Assembly: GCF_023516555.1 (NCBI RefSeq) | Contig: NZ_JAMGBD010000002.1 | Location: 1-64,000 of the forward strand | DNA from: Sphingomonas alba | GTDB lineage: Bacteria > Pseudomonadota > Alphaproteobacteria > Sphingomonadales > Sphingomonadaceae | Direction of reading: 5' to 3' | DNA length: 64,000 nucleotides | Shown here: in pieces, positions 1 through 9,314 of the stretch | Position numbering within the stretch: the first letter of the stretch is position 1 | How the letters are laid out: the number at the start of each line of letters is the position of its first letter | The notes under the pieces: generated by a model | What the model was told of the DNA's origin: nothing | Databases searched by the model: none | The model's input: the letters and a program-made list of their open reading frames with translations, nothing else | Translations under genes and position numbers: made by a program

Positions 1-55
1 CGGCTGTCAGCGTCGTCGAAGCCAATGCAAGCGCAAGCATAGTGTATTTACGCAT
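1..55 (-). CDS. N-terminal signal peptide of an exported protein (partial)
   Basis: Only the first 18 codons lie in the window. Reading leftward from ATG at 55 they give MRKYTMLALALASTTLTA, a short basic start followed by a hydrophobic core, which is a typical Sec signal peptide. A purine-rich AAAGGGG lies about ten bases upstream of the ATG. The gene is divergent from hemA. Sphingomonad OmpA-type outer membrane proteins often start in this way, but that identity is a guess because the mature protein is outside the window. Confidence 0.6.
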   Translation of the reverse strand, partial: MRKYTMLALALASTTLTA

Positions 56-255
56 AGGTGGTCGCCCCTTTCGGTCCCTGTTGGCGTTGTTGCGCAACCG
101 CATTGATATGCCATTGGGCGTCGCGTTGCCAGCGGTTTTTAACTCCAATCAATGCCCGATCGTCGATTGCGGCCAGTTGCGAGTCATTCGCATTGGCTTT
201 CGCTGGCCGCTGACGGTAATGGCCGCCAAAAGCGAAGAGAGTCCAAAGAGTAACA

Positions 256-1470
256 GTGGATTACGACCGCATCTTCAAAGCCGCGATTGACCGCCTTCAC
301 TCAGAAGGACGGTACCGCGTGTTCATCGATATCCTGCGCACCAAGGGCCAGTATCCCAATGCGCAGTGCTTTGCCGGCCATAATGGCCCGAAACCGATCA
401 CCGTATGGTGCTCGAACGATTATTTGGGCATGGGTCAGCACCCCGCGGTCGTCGCGGCCATGGAAGAGGCGCTCCACAGCGTCGGCGCCGGCTCGGGCGG
501 CACTCGCAACATCGGCGGCAATACCCATTACCATGTCGAGCTGGAGCGGGAGCTCGCCTCGCTGCATGGCAAGCAAGGCGCGCTGCTCTTCACGTCGGGC
601 TATGTCTCGAACGAGGCAGCCCTTTCGACGTTGGGAAAGCTCCTGCCCGGCTGCATCATCTTTTCCGATGAGCTGAACCACGCGTCGATGATTGCCGGCA
701 TCCGCAACTCGGGCTGCGAAAAGAAGGTCTTCCGCCACAACGACCTTGAGCATCTAGAGGAGCTGCTGGCGGCGACGCCAGCCGAAACGCCGAAGCTGAT
801 TGCTTTCGAGAGCGTCTATTCGATGGACGGCGACATCGCGCCGATTGCCGAGATCTGCGACCTTGCCGACAAATATGAAGCCCTCACTTACTTGGACGAA
901 GTCCATGCAGTCGGCATGTACGGTGCCTCGGGCGGCGGCATTTCGGAACGCGACGGCGTCGCCCACCGCGTCACGCTGATCGAAGGCACGCTCGGCAAGG
1001 CCTATGGTGTCATGGGCGGCTATGTGACCGCATCCACCGACATCATCGACTGCATCCGCAGCTATGCGCCCGGCTTCATCTTCACCACCTCGCTCTCGCC
1101 GGTGCTGGTCGCCGGAGCTCTCGCCAGCGTGAAGCATCTCAAGGCGTCTGCCGATGAACGCACCGCGCAGCAGTCTGCCGCGGCGCTACTGAAGGCCAAG
1201 TTCGCCGATGCAGGCCTGCCGGTCATGCCGTCGGTGACGCACATTGTGCCTCTGCTCGTCGGCTGCCCGGTCAAGGCCAAGGGTATCAGCGACATCCTGC
1301 TCGCCGAGTACGGCCTTTACGTTCAGCCGATCAATTATCCGACCGTTCCGCGCGGGACTGAGCGCCTGCGCTTCACGCCAGGCCCCCATCACAGCGCCGA
1401 GATGATGGATGAGCTGGTGGGCGCCTTGGTCGAGATTTGGGACCGGCTCGAGCTGAGATTGGCCGCCTGA
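256..1470 (+). CDS. hemA: 5-aminolevulinate synthase (GTG start)
   Basis: This 404-residue enzyme condenses succinyl-CoA with glycine, with PLP, to give 5-aminolevulinate, the first step of haem synthesis by the Shemin route used in alphaproteobacteria. The fold-type I aminotransferase pattern is clear: N-terminal [20 protein letters not shown] around residues 213-220 (Asp214 and His217 near PLP) and [13 protein letters not shown] with the Schiff-base Lys248. Length matches the family. The start is GTG at 256, which keeps the conserved N-terminus; no in-frame ATG is near. It stands alone, followed after 38 bases by rpiB, with glycine-forming glyA just downstream. Confidence 0.97.
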   Translation: MDYDRIFKAAIDRLHSEGRYRVFIDILRTKGQYPNAQCFAGHNGPKPITVWCSNDYLGMGQHPAVVAAMEEALHSVGAGSGGTRNIGGNTHYHVELERELASLHGKQGALLFTSGYVSNEAALSTLGKLLPGCIIFSDELNHASMIAGIRNSGCEKKVFRHNDLEHLEELLAATPAETPKLIAFESVYSMDGDIAPIAEICDLADKYEALTYLDEVHAVGMYGASGGGISERDGVAHRVTLIEGTLGKAYGVMGGYVTASTDIIDCIRSYAPGFIFTTSLSPVLVAGALASVKHLKASADERTAQQSAAALLKAKFADAGLPVMPSVTHIVPLLVGCPVKAKGISDILLAEYGLYVQPINYPTVPRGTERLRFTPGPHHSAEMMDELVGALVEIWDRLELRLAA

Positions 1471-1508
1471 CACTGGCGAATCCCTCGCGCTTGGCTTAGT
1501 CACAGACC

Positions 1509-1955
1509 ATGCGCATCGCCCTCGCCGCCGACCACGCCGGATATGAACTGAAGGACTCGCTCGCCGTATGGCTTAGCGAGGCCGGACACGACATCATCGA
1601 CCTAGGAACCAATGGCCCCGAAAGCGTCGACTATCCGCGCTTCGGCGCAGCCTTGGCCGAAGCGATCGCCGACGGGCGGGCCGAACGCGGCATTGCCATT
1701 TGCGGATCGGGGATCGGCATCTCCATCGCCGCCAATCGTAATCCGGCTTGCCGCTGCGCCCGGGTCGACGACCCGCTGTCCGCGCGGCTGGCCCGCGAGC
1801 ATAATGACGCCAATGCGCTGGCTTTCGGGGCGAGGTTGATCGGTAGCGACATGGCACGCGCTTGCGTCACAGCGTTCCTGGGTACCGATTTCGCTGGCGG
1901 GCGCCATGAGCGCCGCGTCGAACAACTCTCCCAACTCATGCAGGATAGCGACTGA
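1509..1955 (+). CDS. rpiB: Ribose-5-phosphate isomerase B
   Basis: This 148-residue cytosolic enzyme interconverts ribose 5-phosphate and ribulose 5-phosphate in the pentose phosphate pathway. RpiB/LacAB features are present: ADHAGYELK at residues 7-15, SVDYP near 39-43, and [13 protein letters not shown] with the catalytic cysteine at 65. The stop codon shares one base with the glyA start (TGATG), so the two are probably co-translated. A LacA/LacB-type sugar isomerase is the alternative, but a single gene beside glyA is the usual RpiB context in alphaproteobacteria. Confidence 0.95.
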   Translation: MRIALAADHAGYELKDSLAVWLSEAGHDIIDLGTNGPESVDYPRFGAALAEAIADGRAERGIAICGSGIGISIAANRNPACRCARVDDPLSARLAREHNDANALAFGARLIGSDMARACVTAFLGTDFAGGRHERRVEQLSQLMQDSD

Positions 1956-3262
1956 TGGCCACCGCGCCCGACCTCACCGACGTCCAGCCGCTCGGCTTCT
2001 TCACGCGCGAACTCGCCGATGCCGATCCAGCGGTCGATGCCGCCATTCATGCCGAACTGAGGCGCGAGCAACAGCAGATCGAGCTGATCGCCTCTGAGAA
2101 TATTGTCAGCAAAGCGGTGCTTGAGGCACAAGGGTCGGTTCTCACCAACAAATATGCAGAGGGCTATCCCGGCCGCCGTTACTACCAGGGCTGCGGACCG
2201 TCCGATTCCGTCGAAACCCTCGCCATCGAGCGCGCCAAACAGCTGTTCGGTTGCGGCTTCGCCAACGTCCAGCCGCACTCGGGCGCGCAGGCGAACGGCG
2301 CGGTGATGATGGCGCTACTGAAGCCCGGCGACACGATCATGGGGATGAGCCTCGCCGCAGGTGGGCATCTGACCCACGGCGCCCCGCCAGCACAATCCGG
2401 CAAATGGTTCGACGCCGTCCAATATGGCGTCCGCCCCGACGACCACCTGGTCGATTTCGACGAGGTCGAGCGCCTCGCCAAGGAACATCAGCCGAAGATG
2501 ATCATCGCCGGTGGCTCGGCCTATCCGCGCCACCTCGACTTCGCCCGTTTCCGGCAGATCGCGGACGAGGTTGGCGCCATCCTTTTTGTCGACATGGCTC
2601 ATTTCGCCGGCCTCGTCGCCGCGGGCGAGCACCCCTCCCCCTTCGGCCACGCCCATGTCGTTACGACGACCACGCACAAGACTTTGCGTGGTCCGCGCGG
2701 CGGCATGGTGCTGACGGACGACGAGGCCATTGCAAAAAAGATCAACTCGGCCGTCTTCCCCGGCCTCCAGGGCGGCCCGCTTATGCACGTCATCGCCGCC
2801 AAGGCGGTCGCGTTCGGTGAAGCGCTGCAGCCGGAGTTCAAGACCTACGCAAAGGCGGTCATCGCCAATGCTCAGGCGCTGGCCAATCGCCTGAAGGAAC
2901 GCGGCGCCGATCTCGTCGCCGGCGGTACCGACACGCACCTCGCCCTCGTCGATCTTCGCCCGCTTGGCCTCACCGGCAAGGACGCCGACCAGAGCCTCGA
3001 GCATGCAGGAATCACCTGCAACAAGAATGGCGTTCCTTTCGACCCGCTGCCGCCGGTCCAGACCAGTGGCATCCGGGTCGGCTCGCCTGCCGGCACGACC
3101 CGCGGCTTCGGTGTCGAAGAATTCCGCGACATCGCAGACATGGTCGCGGACGTGCTCGACGGCCTGCGGGTCAATGGGGTCGACAATAACGGCGCCATCG
3201 AACAGTCGGTCAACGCCCGCGTTCGCGCGCTTTGCGACCGCTTCCCGATCTACCAGGGATAA
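1955..3262 (+). CDS. glyA: Serine hydroxymethyltransferase
   Basis: This 435-residue PLP enzyme interconverts serine plus tetrahydrofolate with glycine plus 5,10-methylene-THF. Signatures include IASENIVS near residue 45, [14 protein letters not shown] near 67-80, Asp213/His216 in FVDMAHFAG, and the PLP lysine K242 in [15 protein letters not shown]. It overlaps rpiB by one base and is followed after 3 bases by nrdR and then trmJ, giving a tight four-gene run. It supplies glycine for the neighbouring hemA and one-carbon units for purine synthesis. Confidence 0.97.
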   Translation: MATAPDLTDVQPLGFFTRELADADPAVDAAIHAELRREQQQIELIASENIVSKAVLEAQGSVLTNKYAEGYPGRRYYQGCGPSDSVETLAIERAKQLFGCGFANVQPHSGAQANGAVMMALLKPGDTIMGMSLAAGGHLTHGAPPAQSGKWFDAVQYGVRPDDHLVDFDEVERLAKEHQPKMIIAGGSAYPRHLDFARFRQIADEVGAILFVDMAHFAGLVAAGEHPSPFGHAHVVTTTTHKTLRGPRGGMVLTDDEAIAKKINSAVFPGLQGGPLMHVIAAKAVAFGEALQPEFKTYAKAVIANAQALANRLKERGADLVAGGTDTHLALVDLRPLGLTGKDADQSLEHAGITCNKNGVPFDPLPPVQTSGIRVGSPAGTTRGFGVEEFRDIADMVADVLDGLRVNGVDNNGAIEQSVNARVRALCDRFPIYQG

Positions 3263-3265
3263 GGG

Positions 3266-3751
3266 ATGCGTTGTCCGTTCTGCGCGCACGAAGACAGCCA
3301 GGTGAAGGACAGCCGCCCGTCCGAGGACGGCGCGGCGATCCGGCGTCGGCGGCAGTGCGAAGGCTGCGGGGCGCGTTTCACCACTTTCGAGCGCGTCCAG
3401 TTGCGAGACCTCACGGTGGTCAAGAAGGACGGCAAGCGGGAGCCCTTCGACCGGGCCAAGCTGGAGAGGGCCGTCGGCCACAGTTGCCGCAAGCGCGACG
3501 TCGACCCGGCCAAGATCGACCAATTGGTCAGCGGCGTTCAGCGGCAGATGGAAACGCTTGGCGACGAAGTGCCCTCCGTAAAGATCGGCGAGGCGGTCAT
3601 GGCCGGCCTCAAGGCGCTCGATCACGTCGCCTACATTCGCTTCGCCAGCATCTACAAGGACTTCAGCGAGCCGGGCGATTTCGCGGAAATCGCGGAACGC
3701 GTCGAAAAGGAAGGCCCCCTGCCCCCGGTAGGCCACAACAAGTTGCTGTGA
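3266..3751 (+). CDS. nrdR: Transcriptional repressor NrdR
   Basis: This 161-residue protein senses ATP and dATP and represses ribonucleotide reductase genes by binding NrdR boxes. The N-terminal zinc ribbon has C3/C6 and C31/C34 (MRCPFC and CEGCGARF). An ATP-cone follows from about residue 49, beginning [20 protein letters not shown]. Length and architecture are canonical. It starts 3 bases after glyA with a GGATAAGGG ribosome site overlapping the glyA stop, and its own stop overlaps the GTG start of the methyltransferase gene by 4 bases. No ribonucleotide reductase gene lies in the window. Confidence 0.97.
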   Translation: MRCPFCAHEDSQVKDSRPSEDGAAIRRRRQCEGCGARFTTFERVQLRDLTVVKKDGKREPFDRAKLERAVGHSCRKRDVDPAKIDQLVSGVQRQMETLGDEVPSVKIGEAVMAGLKALDHVAYIRFASIYKDFSEPGDFAEIAERVEKEGPLPPVGHNKLL

Positions 3752-4464
3752 GCACCAACAGACCAGTCATTGTCCTCGTCCGTCCCCAGCTCGGCCAGAA
3801 CATCGGCAAGGCTGCGCGGGCGATGCTCAATTTTGGCCTGGCCGAACTGCGCCTGGTCGCGCCCCGGGACGGGTGGCCCAACCCCGACGCCGGGCCTGCC
3901 GCGAGCGGCGCCGACATTGTCCTGGACCAGGCGCGACTCTTCGCAACGACCGCAGAAGCCATTGCCGACTGCTCGACGGTCTACGCGTCCACCGTCCGGC
4001 GTCGCGACCTGATCATGCCGGTCGTCGATCCCGCCGGAATGGCGGAAGGAATCACCGCAAGTCCAGGTCGCTCCGCGATCCTGTTCGGGCCAGAACGTTC
4101 TGGCCTGGAGACCGAGGATGTCGCCCTCGCCAACGCCATCGTCACCGTGCCCATCAATCCTGAATTCGGTTCGCTGAATCTCGCCCAAGCGGTGATCCTG
4201 CTTGCCTATGAATGGTCGCGTGGCCAGCAACTCGCCCAGCCCCCGGCCAAGGACCTCGAACCTCCCGCTGCTCACGCCGAGCTCGAAGGCCTCATCCGCC
4301 AACTCGATGAAGCCCTCGACGTGAAGGGCTATTTCCACCCGCCCGAACGTACCCAGGCGACCCGCAATACGCTGCGCACTATTCTCACCAAGCCCCAATG
4401 GTCGAGCCGCGAGATCCAGGCCCTTCGCGGAATCATCCGGGCATTGAACGAGCCCGCCAATTAA
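3748..4464 (+). CDS. trmJ: tRNA (cytidine/uridine-2'-O-)-methyltransferase, TrmJ/SpoU family
   Basis: This 238-residue SPOUT methyltransferase is predicted to methylate the 2'-O of tRNA position 32. Visible motifs are [20 protein letters not shown] near the N-terminus, the knot motif [16 protein letters not shown] in the middle and [16 protein letters not shown] toward the end, with a C-terminal helical tail as in TrmJ. The reading frame is open further upstream, but the GTG at 3748 overlapping the nrdR stop (GTGA) gives the canonical N-terminus [13 protein letters not shown]. TrmH-type specificity cannot be ruled out from sequence alone. Confidence 0.9.
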   Translation: MSTNRPVIVLVRPQLGQNIGKAARAMLNFGLAELRLVAPRDGWPNPDAGPAASGADIVLDQARLFATTAEAIADCSTVYASTVRRRDLIMPVVDPAGMAEGITASPGRSAILFGPERSGLETEDVALANAIVTVPINPEFGSLNLAQAVILLAYEWSRGQQLAQPPAKDLEPPAAHAELEGLIRQLDEALDVKGYFHPPERTQATRNTLRTILTKPQWSSREIQALRGIIRALNEPAN

Positions 4465-4502
4465 TGATAATTAACATCATCAACGAAAAGAAGGGGCTGG
4501 CC

Positions 4503-4943
4503 ATGTCGATATTATTCGCGTTGCTGCTGGTTCAGGCCGGGGGTGGCTCCACTGGAGTTAACAATGCTTCGCCCCAAGCACCGCTTCCCAAAATTAAAGA
4601 GCCGCTCGAGTGTCGGATCATGGTTGCTGGCGTGTCGCGGTCCAGCGACATTACGGTCTGCAAGGCAAGGGCCGCGTGGCGCGAACTAGAACTTTGCAAA
4701 GGCGCGACGCGCTACTGCTCTCCTGAGGAGAAAGCTGCCATCGCAGCCAAGCACACCGCCTTTTCCCTGAGCGAAGACAGCCGGATTATTTGTCGGTTGT
4801 TATCGGCTACAGGTTCACGGCTGCGCACACAACAGACTTGCATGGCGCAACGTGAATGGCAGCGAATGTGGGACGAGAGTCGCGCGACGATGGGACATCT
4901 TCAGAACAAGCAATCGACTCGCCCGGAGAACGTCGGACAATAG
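4503..4943 (+). CDS. Small secreted hypothetical protein
   Basis: I do not recognise the family. The 146-residue product starts with a hydrophobic stretch (MSILFALLLVQAGGG) that looks like a short signal peptide, followed by a Pro/Ser linker. The mature part holds six cysteines (CRIM, TVCKAR, ELCKG, RYCSP, IICRLL and QTCMAQ) and several basic residues, suggesting a disulfide-bonded periplasmic protein. The ATG at 4503 is chosen because AAGAAGGGG precedes it at good spacing; the frame is open earlier but overlaps trmJ. It sits between trmJ and rpsD. Confidence 0.65.
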   Translation: MSILFALLLVQAGGGSTGVNNASPQAPLPKIKEPLECRIMVAGVSRSSDITVCKARAAWRELELCKGATRYCSPEEKAAIAAKHTAFSLSEDSRIICRLLSATGSRLRTQQTCMAQREWQRMWDESRATMGHLQNKQSTRPENVGQ

Positions 4944-4958
4944 GCTCACCTTGACCTC

Positions 4959-4981
4959 GGGGCGCCTCTCGGCTAGGCGCC
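4959..4981 (+). terminator. Hairpin after the hypothetical gene, terminator-like
   Basis: GGGCGCCT at 4959-4966 pairs perfectly with AGGCGCCC at 4974-4981 around a 7-base loop. There is no T-run after it, so it may only stabilise the upstream transcript or terminate weakly before rpsD. Confidence 0.35.
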
Positions 4982-5087
4982 CGGCTCGCAATTGACCCTG
5001 CACGTCCGGTGAAGCGGTGGTCGCGCATGGCGCAAGGCTATGCGGTGCGGTTCCGGGCATTTTGAAACGCGAATTGGAGAATATCGC

Positions 5088-5702
5088 ATGTCGAAGCGCT
5101 CAAGCGCCAAGTATAAGCTCGACCGCCGCATGGGCGAGAACGTCTTTGGACGTCCCAAGAGCCCGGTCAACCGCCGCGAATATGGCCCCGGCCAGCACGG
5201 CCAGCGCCGCAAGAGCAAGATGTCGGACTTCGGAATCCAGCTGCGCGCCAAGCAGAAGCTGAAGGGTTATTACGGCGACGTCACCGAGAAGCAGTTCAAG
5301 CAGACGTTCCAGCAGGCTAGCCGCATGAAGGGCGACGCCAGCCAGAACCTGATCGGCCTGCTCGAGCGCCGTCTCGACATGATCGTTTACCGCGCCAAGT
5401 TCGCGCCGACGATTTGGGCCGCCCGCCAACTGGTCAGCCACGGTCACATCCGCGTCAACGGGGTGAAGTGCAACATCGCCTCGCGTCGCGTCGATGTCGG
5501 CGATGTCGTCGAGCTCGGCACCAAGGCCCAGGATATGGCGCTAGTGATCGAAGCGCAGAGCCTCGCCGAGCGCGACGTTCCCGAATATATCGTTCAGGAC
5601 GGCACGTCGAAGGTGACCTTCAACCGCGTGCCGACGCTGGATGAGGTTCCCTATCCGGTCCGCATGGAGCCGAACCTCGTCGTCGAATTCTATTCGCGCT
5701 AA
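5088..5702 (+). CDS. rpsD: 30S ribosomal protein S4
   Basis: This 204-residue protein is a primary 16S rRNA binder that nucleates small-subunit assembly. The N-terminus [21 protein letters not shown] and the [15 protein letters not shown] segment are S4 hallmarks, and an S4 RNA-binding domain covers roughly residues 94-158 ([15 protein letters not shown] and [10 protein letters not shown]). ATG at 5088 follows GAATTGGAG. It is monocistronic here, outside an alpha operon, and ends at a strong intrinsic terminator. Confidence 0.98.
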   Translation: MSKRSSAKYKLDRRMGENVFGRPKSPVNRREYGPGQHGQRRKSKMSDFGIQLRAKQKLKGYYGDVTEKQFKQTFQQASRMKGDASQNLIGLLERRLDMIVYRAKFAPTIWAARQLVSHGHIRVNGVKCNIASRRVDVGDVVELGTKAQDMALVIEAQSLAERDVPEYIVQDGTSKVTFNRVPTLDEVPYPVRMEPNLVVEFYSR

Positions 5703-5728
5703 GCCCGTTGGTTAGCTGAATGCAGATG

Positions 5729-5756
5729 GGGCGGCCTGAATAGGCCGCCCTTTTTG
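5729..5756 (+). terminator. rpsD intrinsic terminator
   Basis: GGGCGGCC (5729-5736), a 6-base loop and GGCCGCCC (5743-5750) form a perfect 8-bp GC stem followed by TTTTTG. It lies 26 bases after the rpsD stop. Confidence 0.9.
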
Positions 5757-5769
5757 TTTGGAGAGCAGA

Positions 5770-6744
5770 TTGACCCGACCTCCCCTTCCCGAATGGGCGC
5801 CGCATGAGGCGGTCTGGATCGGCTTTCCGAGCCATGGCGAGCTGTGGGAAGACGATCTTGCTCCGGCGCAGGAGGAAGTCGCGGCCTTTGCCAAGGCCGT
5901 TAATGCGGGGGGCAAGGGTGAAGCGGTGTGGTTGGTCGCGGCCAATGACGAAGCCGCTGAACGCGCGCGGGCGCTCGCGCCATTCGCCAAAGTGATCACT
6001 GAATTGTTCGGCGACATCTGGCTGCGTGACACGCCGGCCATCATCCTCGGCAGTGGCAAGGGCCGGCGCGGCGTCGATTTTCGCTTCAACGGCTGGGGCG
6101 GCAAATACGATTTGCCCGGCGACGACACGATCGGAGTCCGCCTGTCCGTAGAGGCGGGCCTGCCTTGCACCAGCGCCGATTGGGTCCTGGAAGGCGGCGC
6201 CATCGACGGTGACGGCTCGGGCACACTGATCACCACCGAACAATGCCTGCTCAATCCGAACCGCAATCCCGGCATGTCGCGAAAAGATGTCGAGGGAGCA
6301 CTTTCCCGCGACCTTGGGTTCGAGCGCTTCGTCTGGCTCGGCGACGGCCTGCTGAACGATCACACAGATGGCCATGTCGACAATCTGGCGCGTTTCGTCG
6401 CGCCGGGTCGTGTCGCCATTCCCACCGCTGCAAATGGCGATCCCAACGCCGCCGTCTACAAGTCCGCCGCACGCCGTCTTGCCGATGCCCGGCTGGACAT
6501 CGTCACCTTGCCGTCACCCGGAGAAATCGTCCGCGACGGCGAGATCATCCCCGCCAGCTACATGAACTTCTACATCGGCAATGCCGTGGTCGTCGTGCCG
6601 CTCTACGGTAGCGAAAATGACGAAGCCGCCGTCCATGCCGTCCAGGCCCTCTTCCCGGACCGCAAGGCGGTCGGATTGCGAGCGGACCATGTGCTGACCG
6701 GCGGCGGCAGCTTCCATTGCATCAGCCAGCAACTGCCGCTTTAA
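5770..6744 (+). CDS. aguA: Agmatine deiminase (TTG start)
   Basis: This 324-residue enzyme hydrolyses agmatine to N-carbamoylputrescine and ammonia in putrescine synthesis. It belongs to the PPADI guanidino-group fold: WAPHEAVWIGFPSH at the start, LRDTPAII, NGWGGKYDLPGDD, LNDHTDGHVDN, and a C-terminal GGGSFHCISQ with the nucleophile Cys317. I start at TTG 5770 because GGAGAG lies 5 bases upstream; a TTG at 5758 would add four residues but sits in the terminator T-run. aguB follows after 10 bases. Confidence 0.93.
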   Translation: MTRPPLPEWAPHEAVWIGFPSHGELWEDDLAPAQEEVAAFAKAVNAGGKGEAVWLVAANDEAAERARALAPFAKVITELFGDIWLRDTPAIILGSGKGRRGVDFRFNGWGGKYDLPGDDTIGVRLSVEAGLPCTSADWVLEGGAIDGDGSGTLITTEQCLLNPNRNPGMSRKDVEGALSRDLGFERFVWLGDGLLNDHTDGHVDNLARFVAPGRVAIPTAANGDPNAAVYKSAARRLADARLDIVTLPSPGEIVRDGEIIPASYMNFYIGNAVVVVPLYGSENDEAAVHAVQALFPDRKAVGLRADHVLTGGGSFHCISQQLPL

Positions 6745-6754
6745 GGCCCGCGCC

Positions 6755-7606
6755 ATGACCAAGCTTACCGTCGCCGCACTCCAGCTCGCCTTCACGGACG
6801 ATACCGCCGCCAACATCAAGGCGGTGGCCGAACTCGTGCGCGAAGCCCATTCGAAGGGCGCGGAAGTGGTCCTGCCGCCCGAGCTGTTCGAAGGCCCCTA
6901 CTTCTGTCGGGTCGAGGATGAAAAGTTGTTTGCCAACGCCTTGCCGACCGCCGAGCACCCGTCAGTGCTGGCGATGCAGGAACTGGCGGCCGAGCTGAAA
7001 ATCTGGATCCCGACCAGTTTCTTCGAAGCGGAAGGCCCCCACCATTATAATTCGCTCGCCATGATCGGCCCGGACGGCAAGGTCGCCGGCGTCTATCGCA
7101 AGAGCCACATTCCCGACGGTCCAGGCTACGAAGAAAAATTCTATTTCCGTCCCGGCAACACCGGCTTCAAGGTCTGGAACGGCCCGCACCGCTCGACGCT
7201 CGGCGTCGGCGTCTGCTGGGACCAATGGTATCCCGAAACCGCCCGCGCGATGATGCTGATGGGCGCCGACATCCTCTTCTATCCGACCGCCATCGGGACC
7301 GAGCCTCACGATCCCGACCTCGACACGTCACGCCTGTGGCGCCGGGCGATGATTGGCCATGCGGTCAGTAATGTCGTGCCGGTCGTCGCCGCCAACCGCA
7401 TCGGCACCGAGCACGGCCAGCGCTTCTACGGTCACAGCTTTATCTGCGACGAGCGCGGCGACATCCTCGCCGAGTTCGGAGCGGAGCAAAGCGGCGTGCT
7501 GGTCGCGACCCTCGACCTGGCCGCAGCCAAGAAGCACCGCGCCGCCTTCGGTTTCTTCCGGGACCGCAGGCCGGAACTTTACGGACGGCTGGTCGAAGAC
7601 ATTTAG
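6755..7606 (+). CDS. aguB: N-carbamoylputrescine amidase
   Basis: This 283-residue nitrilase-superfamily enzyme converts N-carbamoylputrescine to putrescine, CO2 and ammonia. The Glu-Lys-Cys triad is visible at E43 (PPELFEGPYF), K116 (YRKSHIPDGPGY) and C154 (GVCWDQWYPE). The sequence is close to the AguB subgroup rather than to general omega-amidases. It forms an operon with aguA, and together they complete agmatine to putrescine; arginine decarboxylase is not in the window. The 3' end overlaps the convergent acetyltransferase gene by 4 bases. Confidence 0.94.
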   Translation: MTKLTVAALQLAFTDDTAANIKAVAELVREAHSKGAEVVLPPELFEGPYFCRVEDEKLFANALPTAEHPSVLAMQELAAELKIWIPTSFFEAEGPHHYNSLAMIGPDGKVAGVYRKSHIPDGPGYEEKFYFRPGNTGFKVWNGPHRSTLGVGVCWDQWYPETARAMMLMGADILFYPTAIGTEPHDPDLDTSRLWRRAMIGHAVSNVVPVVAANRIGTEHGQRFYGHSFICDERGDILAEFGAEQSGVLVATLDLAAAKKHRAAFGFFRDRRPELYGRLVEDI

Positions 7607-8028
7607 TCGCGCCGCATGTGGAGCAGCGGATAAGGCCTGCCGTCCTCGTCCGTCTCGCTCCTGCTCGTCACTTCGAACCCCAAGCGCTTGTAGAAGGCCA
7701 CCGCGCCTTCATTCTGCTCGTTGACCTCCACGGTCGTCGGCCGCGCGACCTCGTCGACAAGGCTGCGTCCAATTCCCGATCCGTGCGCTGCGGGGTCGAT
7801 AAACAGGGAATCTACGTTCTGGCCGGTCACGCCCATGAAGGCGACGACCTCACCGTCTTTCTCGGCGATCCGCAATGCGGTGCTGCCAACATAATCCGCC
7901 ACGAGGGGATCGATCGCCACCCGGTCCTGGGCAGAGAGAAAATGGTGGGTGCCATCGACTGCCCGCCGCCAGACCCGAAGAAGGGCGGCGGCATCGGTTG
8001 GCTCGCTTGGACGGAAACGAATTGTCAT
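7603..8028 (-). CDS. GNAT-family N-acetyltransferase
   Basis: The 141-residue product has a GNAT fold: a beta-strand start (MTIRFRPSEPTDAAALLRVWRRAV), the acetyl-CoA pyrophosphate loop region DPAAHGSGIGRSLVD near residues 78-92 and a C-terminal NEGAVAFYKRLGFEV motif. The subfamily resembles small YjaB-type acetyltransferases. The substrate is unknown. Its start overlaps the end of the upstream uracil-DNA glycosylase gene by 4 bases, so they are likely co-transcribed. Confidence 0.85.
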   Translation of the reverse strand: MTIRFRPSEPTDAAALLRVWRRAVDGTHHFLSAQDRVAIDPLVADYVGSTALRIAEKDGEVVAFMGVTGQNVDSLFIDPAAHGSGIGRSLVDEVARPTTVEVNEQNEGAVAFYKRLGFEVTSRSETDEDGRPYPLLHMRRD

Positions 8029-8687
8029 CGAAGCTCCAATGCCCTTTCGAAAGGCTGTTCAAACATTGCCGGCGTCAATCGCCGCGTATTCTGGTTGTAG
8101 CGGCTGCAATGATAGCTATCGAGCACGCGTTTGCCGCCCGGAAGTTCGTGTTCCGCGCCGTGCGCGAACCTGGCCTTTGAAAGCGGAACGCCGAACGACC
8201 GGCAAAGGCTGTCGTGCGCGACCTTACCGAGTGCGATGAAGATCGTCAGCTTTGGCAATGCCCCGATGGAAGCCATCAAGAACGGCCTGCAACTCGCCTC
8301 TTCTGCCGGCAGCGTTTTGTTCTGCGGCGGGAGGCATTTGACGGCATTGAGGATGATCGCACCCTTCAGCCGCACTCCGTCGTCTGGAGATCCGCCATAT
8401 CGCCCCTCAGACAGCCCGAACTTCTCCAGCGTCGCGTACAGCAGGTCGCCGGCATAATCGCCCGTGAACGGCCGACCGGTGCGGTTGGCACCATGCTTGC
8501 CCGGCGCCAGCCCGACGATCGCCAGCCAGGCATTGGGATCACCGAATGATGGCACCGGCGCGTTCCACCAGTCGGGATGCTCCGCCCGGCACTGCAGTCT
8601 CAGGCCCACCAGCCGCGGACAACGCGGGCAATCGCGCGAGGGCTCGGCGTCATAGATTGGCGACAGATCCGCGGGCTGCACAGGCAC
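8025..8687 (-). CDS. Family 5 uracil-DNA glycosylase (UdgB-like)
   Basis: This 220-residue enzyme should remove uracil (and possibly other deaminated bases) from DNA to start base-excision repair. The family 5 signature GLAPGKHGANRTGRPFTGD lies at about residues 59-77. Four cysteines at 20, 23, 118 and 133 match the Fe-S cluster ligands of thermophile-type UDGs, and SYHCSRYNQNTRRLT toward the end is the second active-site motif. It is co-directional and overlapping with the GNAT gene downstream. The motif pattern separates it from family 4 enzymes. Confidence 0.9.
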   Translation of the reverse strand: MPVQPADLSPIYDAEPSRDCPRCPRLVGLRLQCRAEHPDWWNAPVPSFGDPNAWLAIVGLAPGKHGANRTGRPFTGDYAGDLLYATLEKFGLSEGRYGGSPDDGVRLKGAIILNAVKCLPPQNKTLPAEEASCRPFLMASIGALPKLTIFIALGKVAHDSLCRSFGVPLSKARFAHGAEHELPGGKRVLDSYHCSRYNQNTRRLTPAMFEQPFERALELR

Positions 8688-8701
8688 GGTCCAACCCCTA
8701 A

Positions 8702-8797
8702 CGTTCGTCCTGAGCGAAGTCGAAGGGCGTTCTATTTCCCATCCGCTCCCGCTAACGCCCTTCGACTACGCGCCCCGCGCTCCGCTCAGGACGAACG
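8702..8797. repeat. Sphingomonad-type extragenic palindromic repeat, double stem
   Basis: CGTTCGTCCTGAGCG (8702-8716) is the exact inverted copy of 8783-8797, and GTCGAAGGGCGTT (8719-8731) is the exact inverted copy of 8754-8766. The two stems nest, with a 22-base apical loop. The left junction between stems is 2 bases and the right junction 16 bases, which itself contains CGCGCCCCGCG. The right arm ends 3 bases before the folK start. Similar GTTCGTCCTGAGC elements are common between genes in sphingomonad genomes. Confidence 0.85.
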
Positions 8798-8800
8798 GAT

Positions 8801-9292
8801 TTGGCTGAACGAACGCACCTCTACGCCATCGCCATCGGCTCGAACCGCATGCACGGCCGTCACGGTCGCCCCGCCGGCGTGGTCGAAGCTGCCATTGCCG
8901 AGCTCGACGGACGCTTCGACCTGTTTGACGCCTCGCCGATCCTCCTGAACCCGGCGGCCCACGGCGCCGGGCGCGATTTCGCCAATGCCGTGGCACTGGT
9001 TGAAAGCGATAAGGATCCTCACGCCGTCCTCGGCGAGTTGCACGCCATCGAGCGCCAGTTCGGCCGCCGGCCGGGCAAGCGCTGGGCAGCACGCGTCCTC
9101 GACCTGGATATCCTCGCCTGGGACGGCGGCCGTGTTCGGTCGCGCGGGCTCCGGGTGCCTCACCCTATGCTGGAGCGGCGAGCGTTCATGCTCCTGCCTC
9201 TGAGCCAGGTCGCCCCCACCTGGCGCATTCGCGACGGCCTCACTGTCCGGCATCTCGCCGCGCGCCTTGCCCGCCGCGCCCCGCACCGCTAA
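8801..9292 (+). CDS. folK: 2-amino-4-hydroxy-6-hydroxymethyldihydropteridine pyrophosphokinase (TTG start)
   Basis: This 163-residue HPPK transfers pyrophosphate from ATP to 6-hydroxymethyl-7,8-dihydropterin in folate synthesis. Diagnostic segments are AIAIGSNRMHG near residues 10-20, FANAVALVES, and RRPGKRWAARVLDLDILAW, which contains the HPPK signature with the catalytic aspartates. VPHPMLERRAFMLLPL is the usual C-terminal motif. The start is TTG at 8801, directly after the palindromic repeat, whose AGGACG may serve as ribosome site; no ATG fits. folB is elsewhere in the window at 37.6 kb. Confidence 0.93.
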   Translation: MAERTHLYAIAIGSNRMHGRHGRPAGVVEAAIAELDGRFDLFDASPILLNPAAHGAGRDFANAVALVESDKDPHAVLGELHAIERQFGRRPGKRWAARVLDLDILAWDGGRVRSRGLRVPHPMLERRAFMLLPLSQVAPTWRIRDGLTVRHLAARLARRAPHR

Positions 9293-9314
9293 GCGCCCTC
9301 TCGCGCCATGGCTG

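Noticed and set aside
2315-3736. A 473-codon minus-strand frame opposite glyA and nrdR
   Set aside because: Opposite two certain genes, no family features, composition typical of shadow frames.
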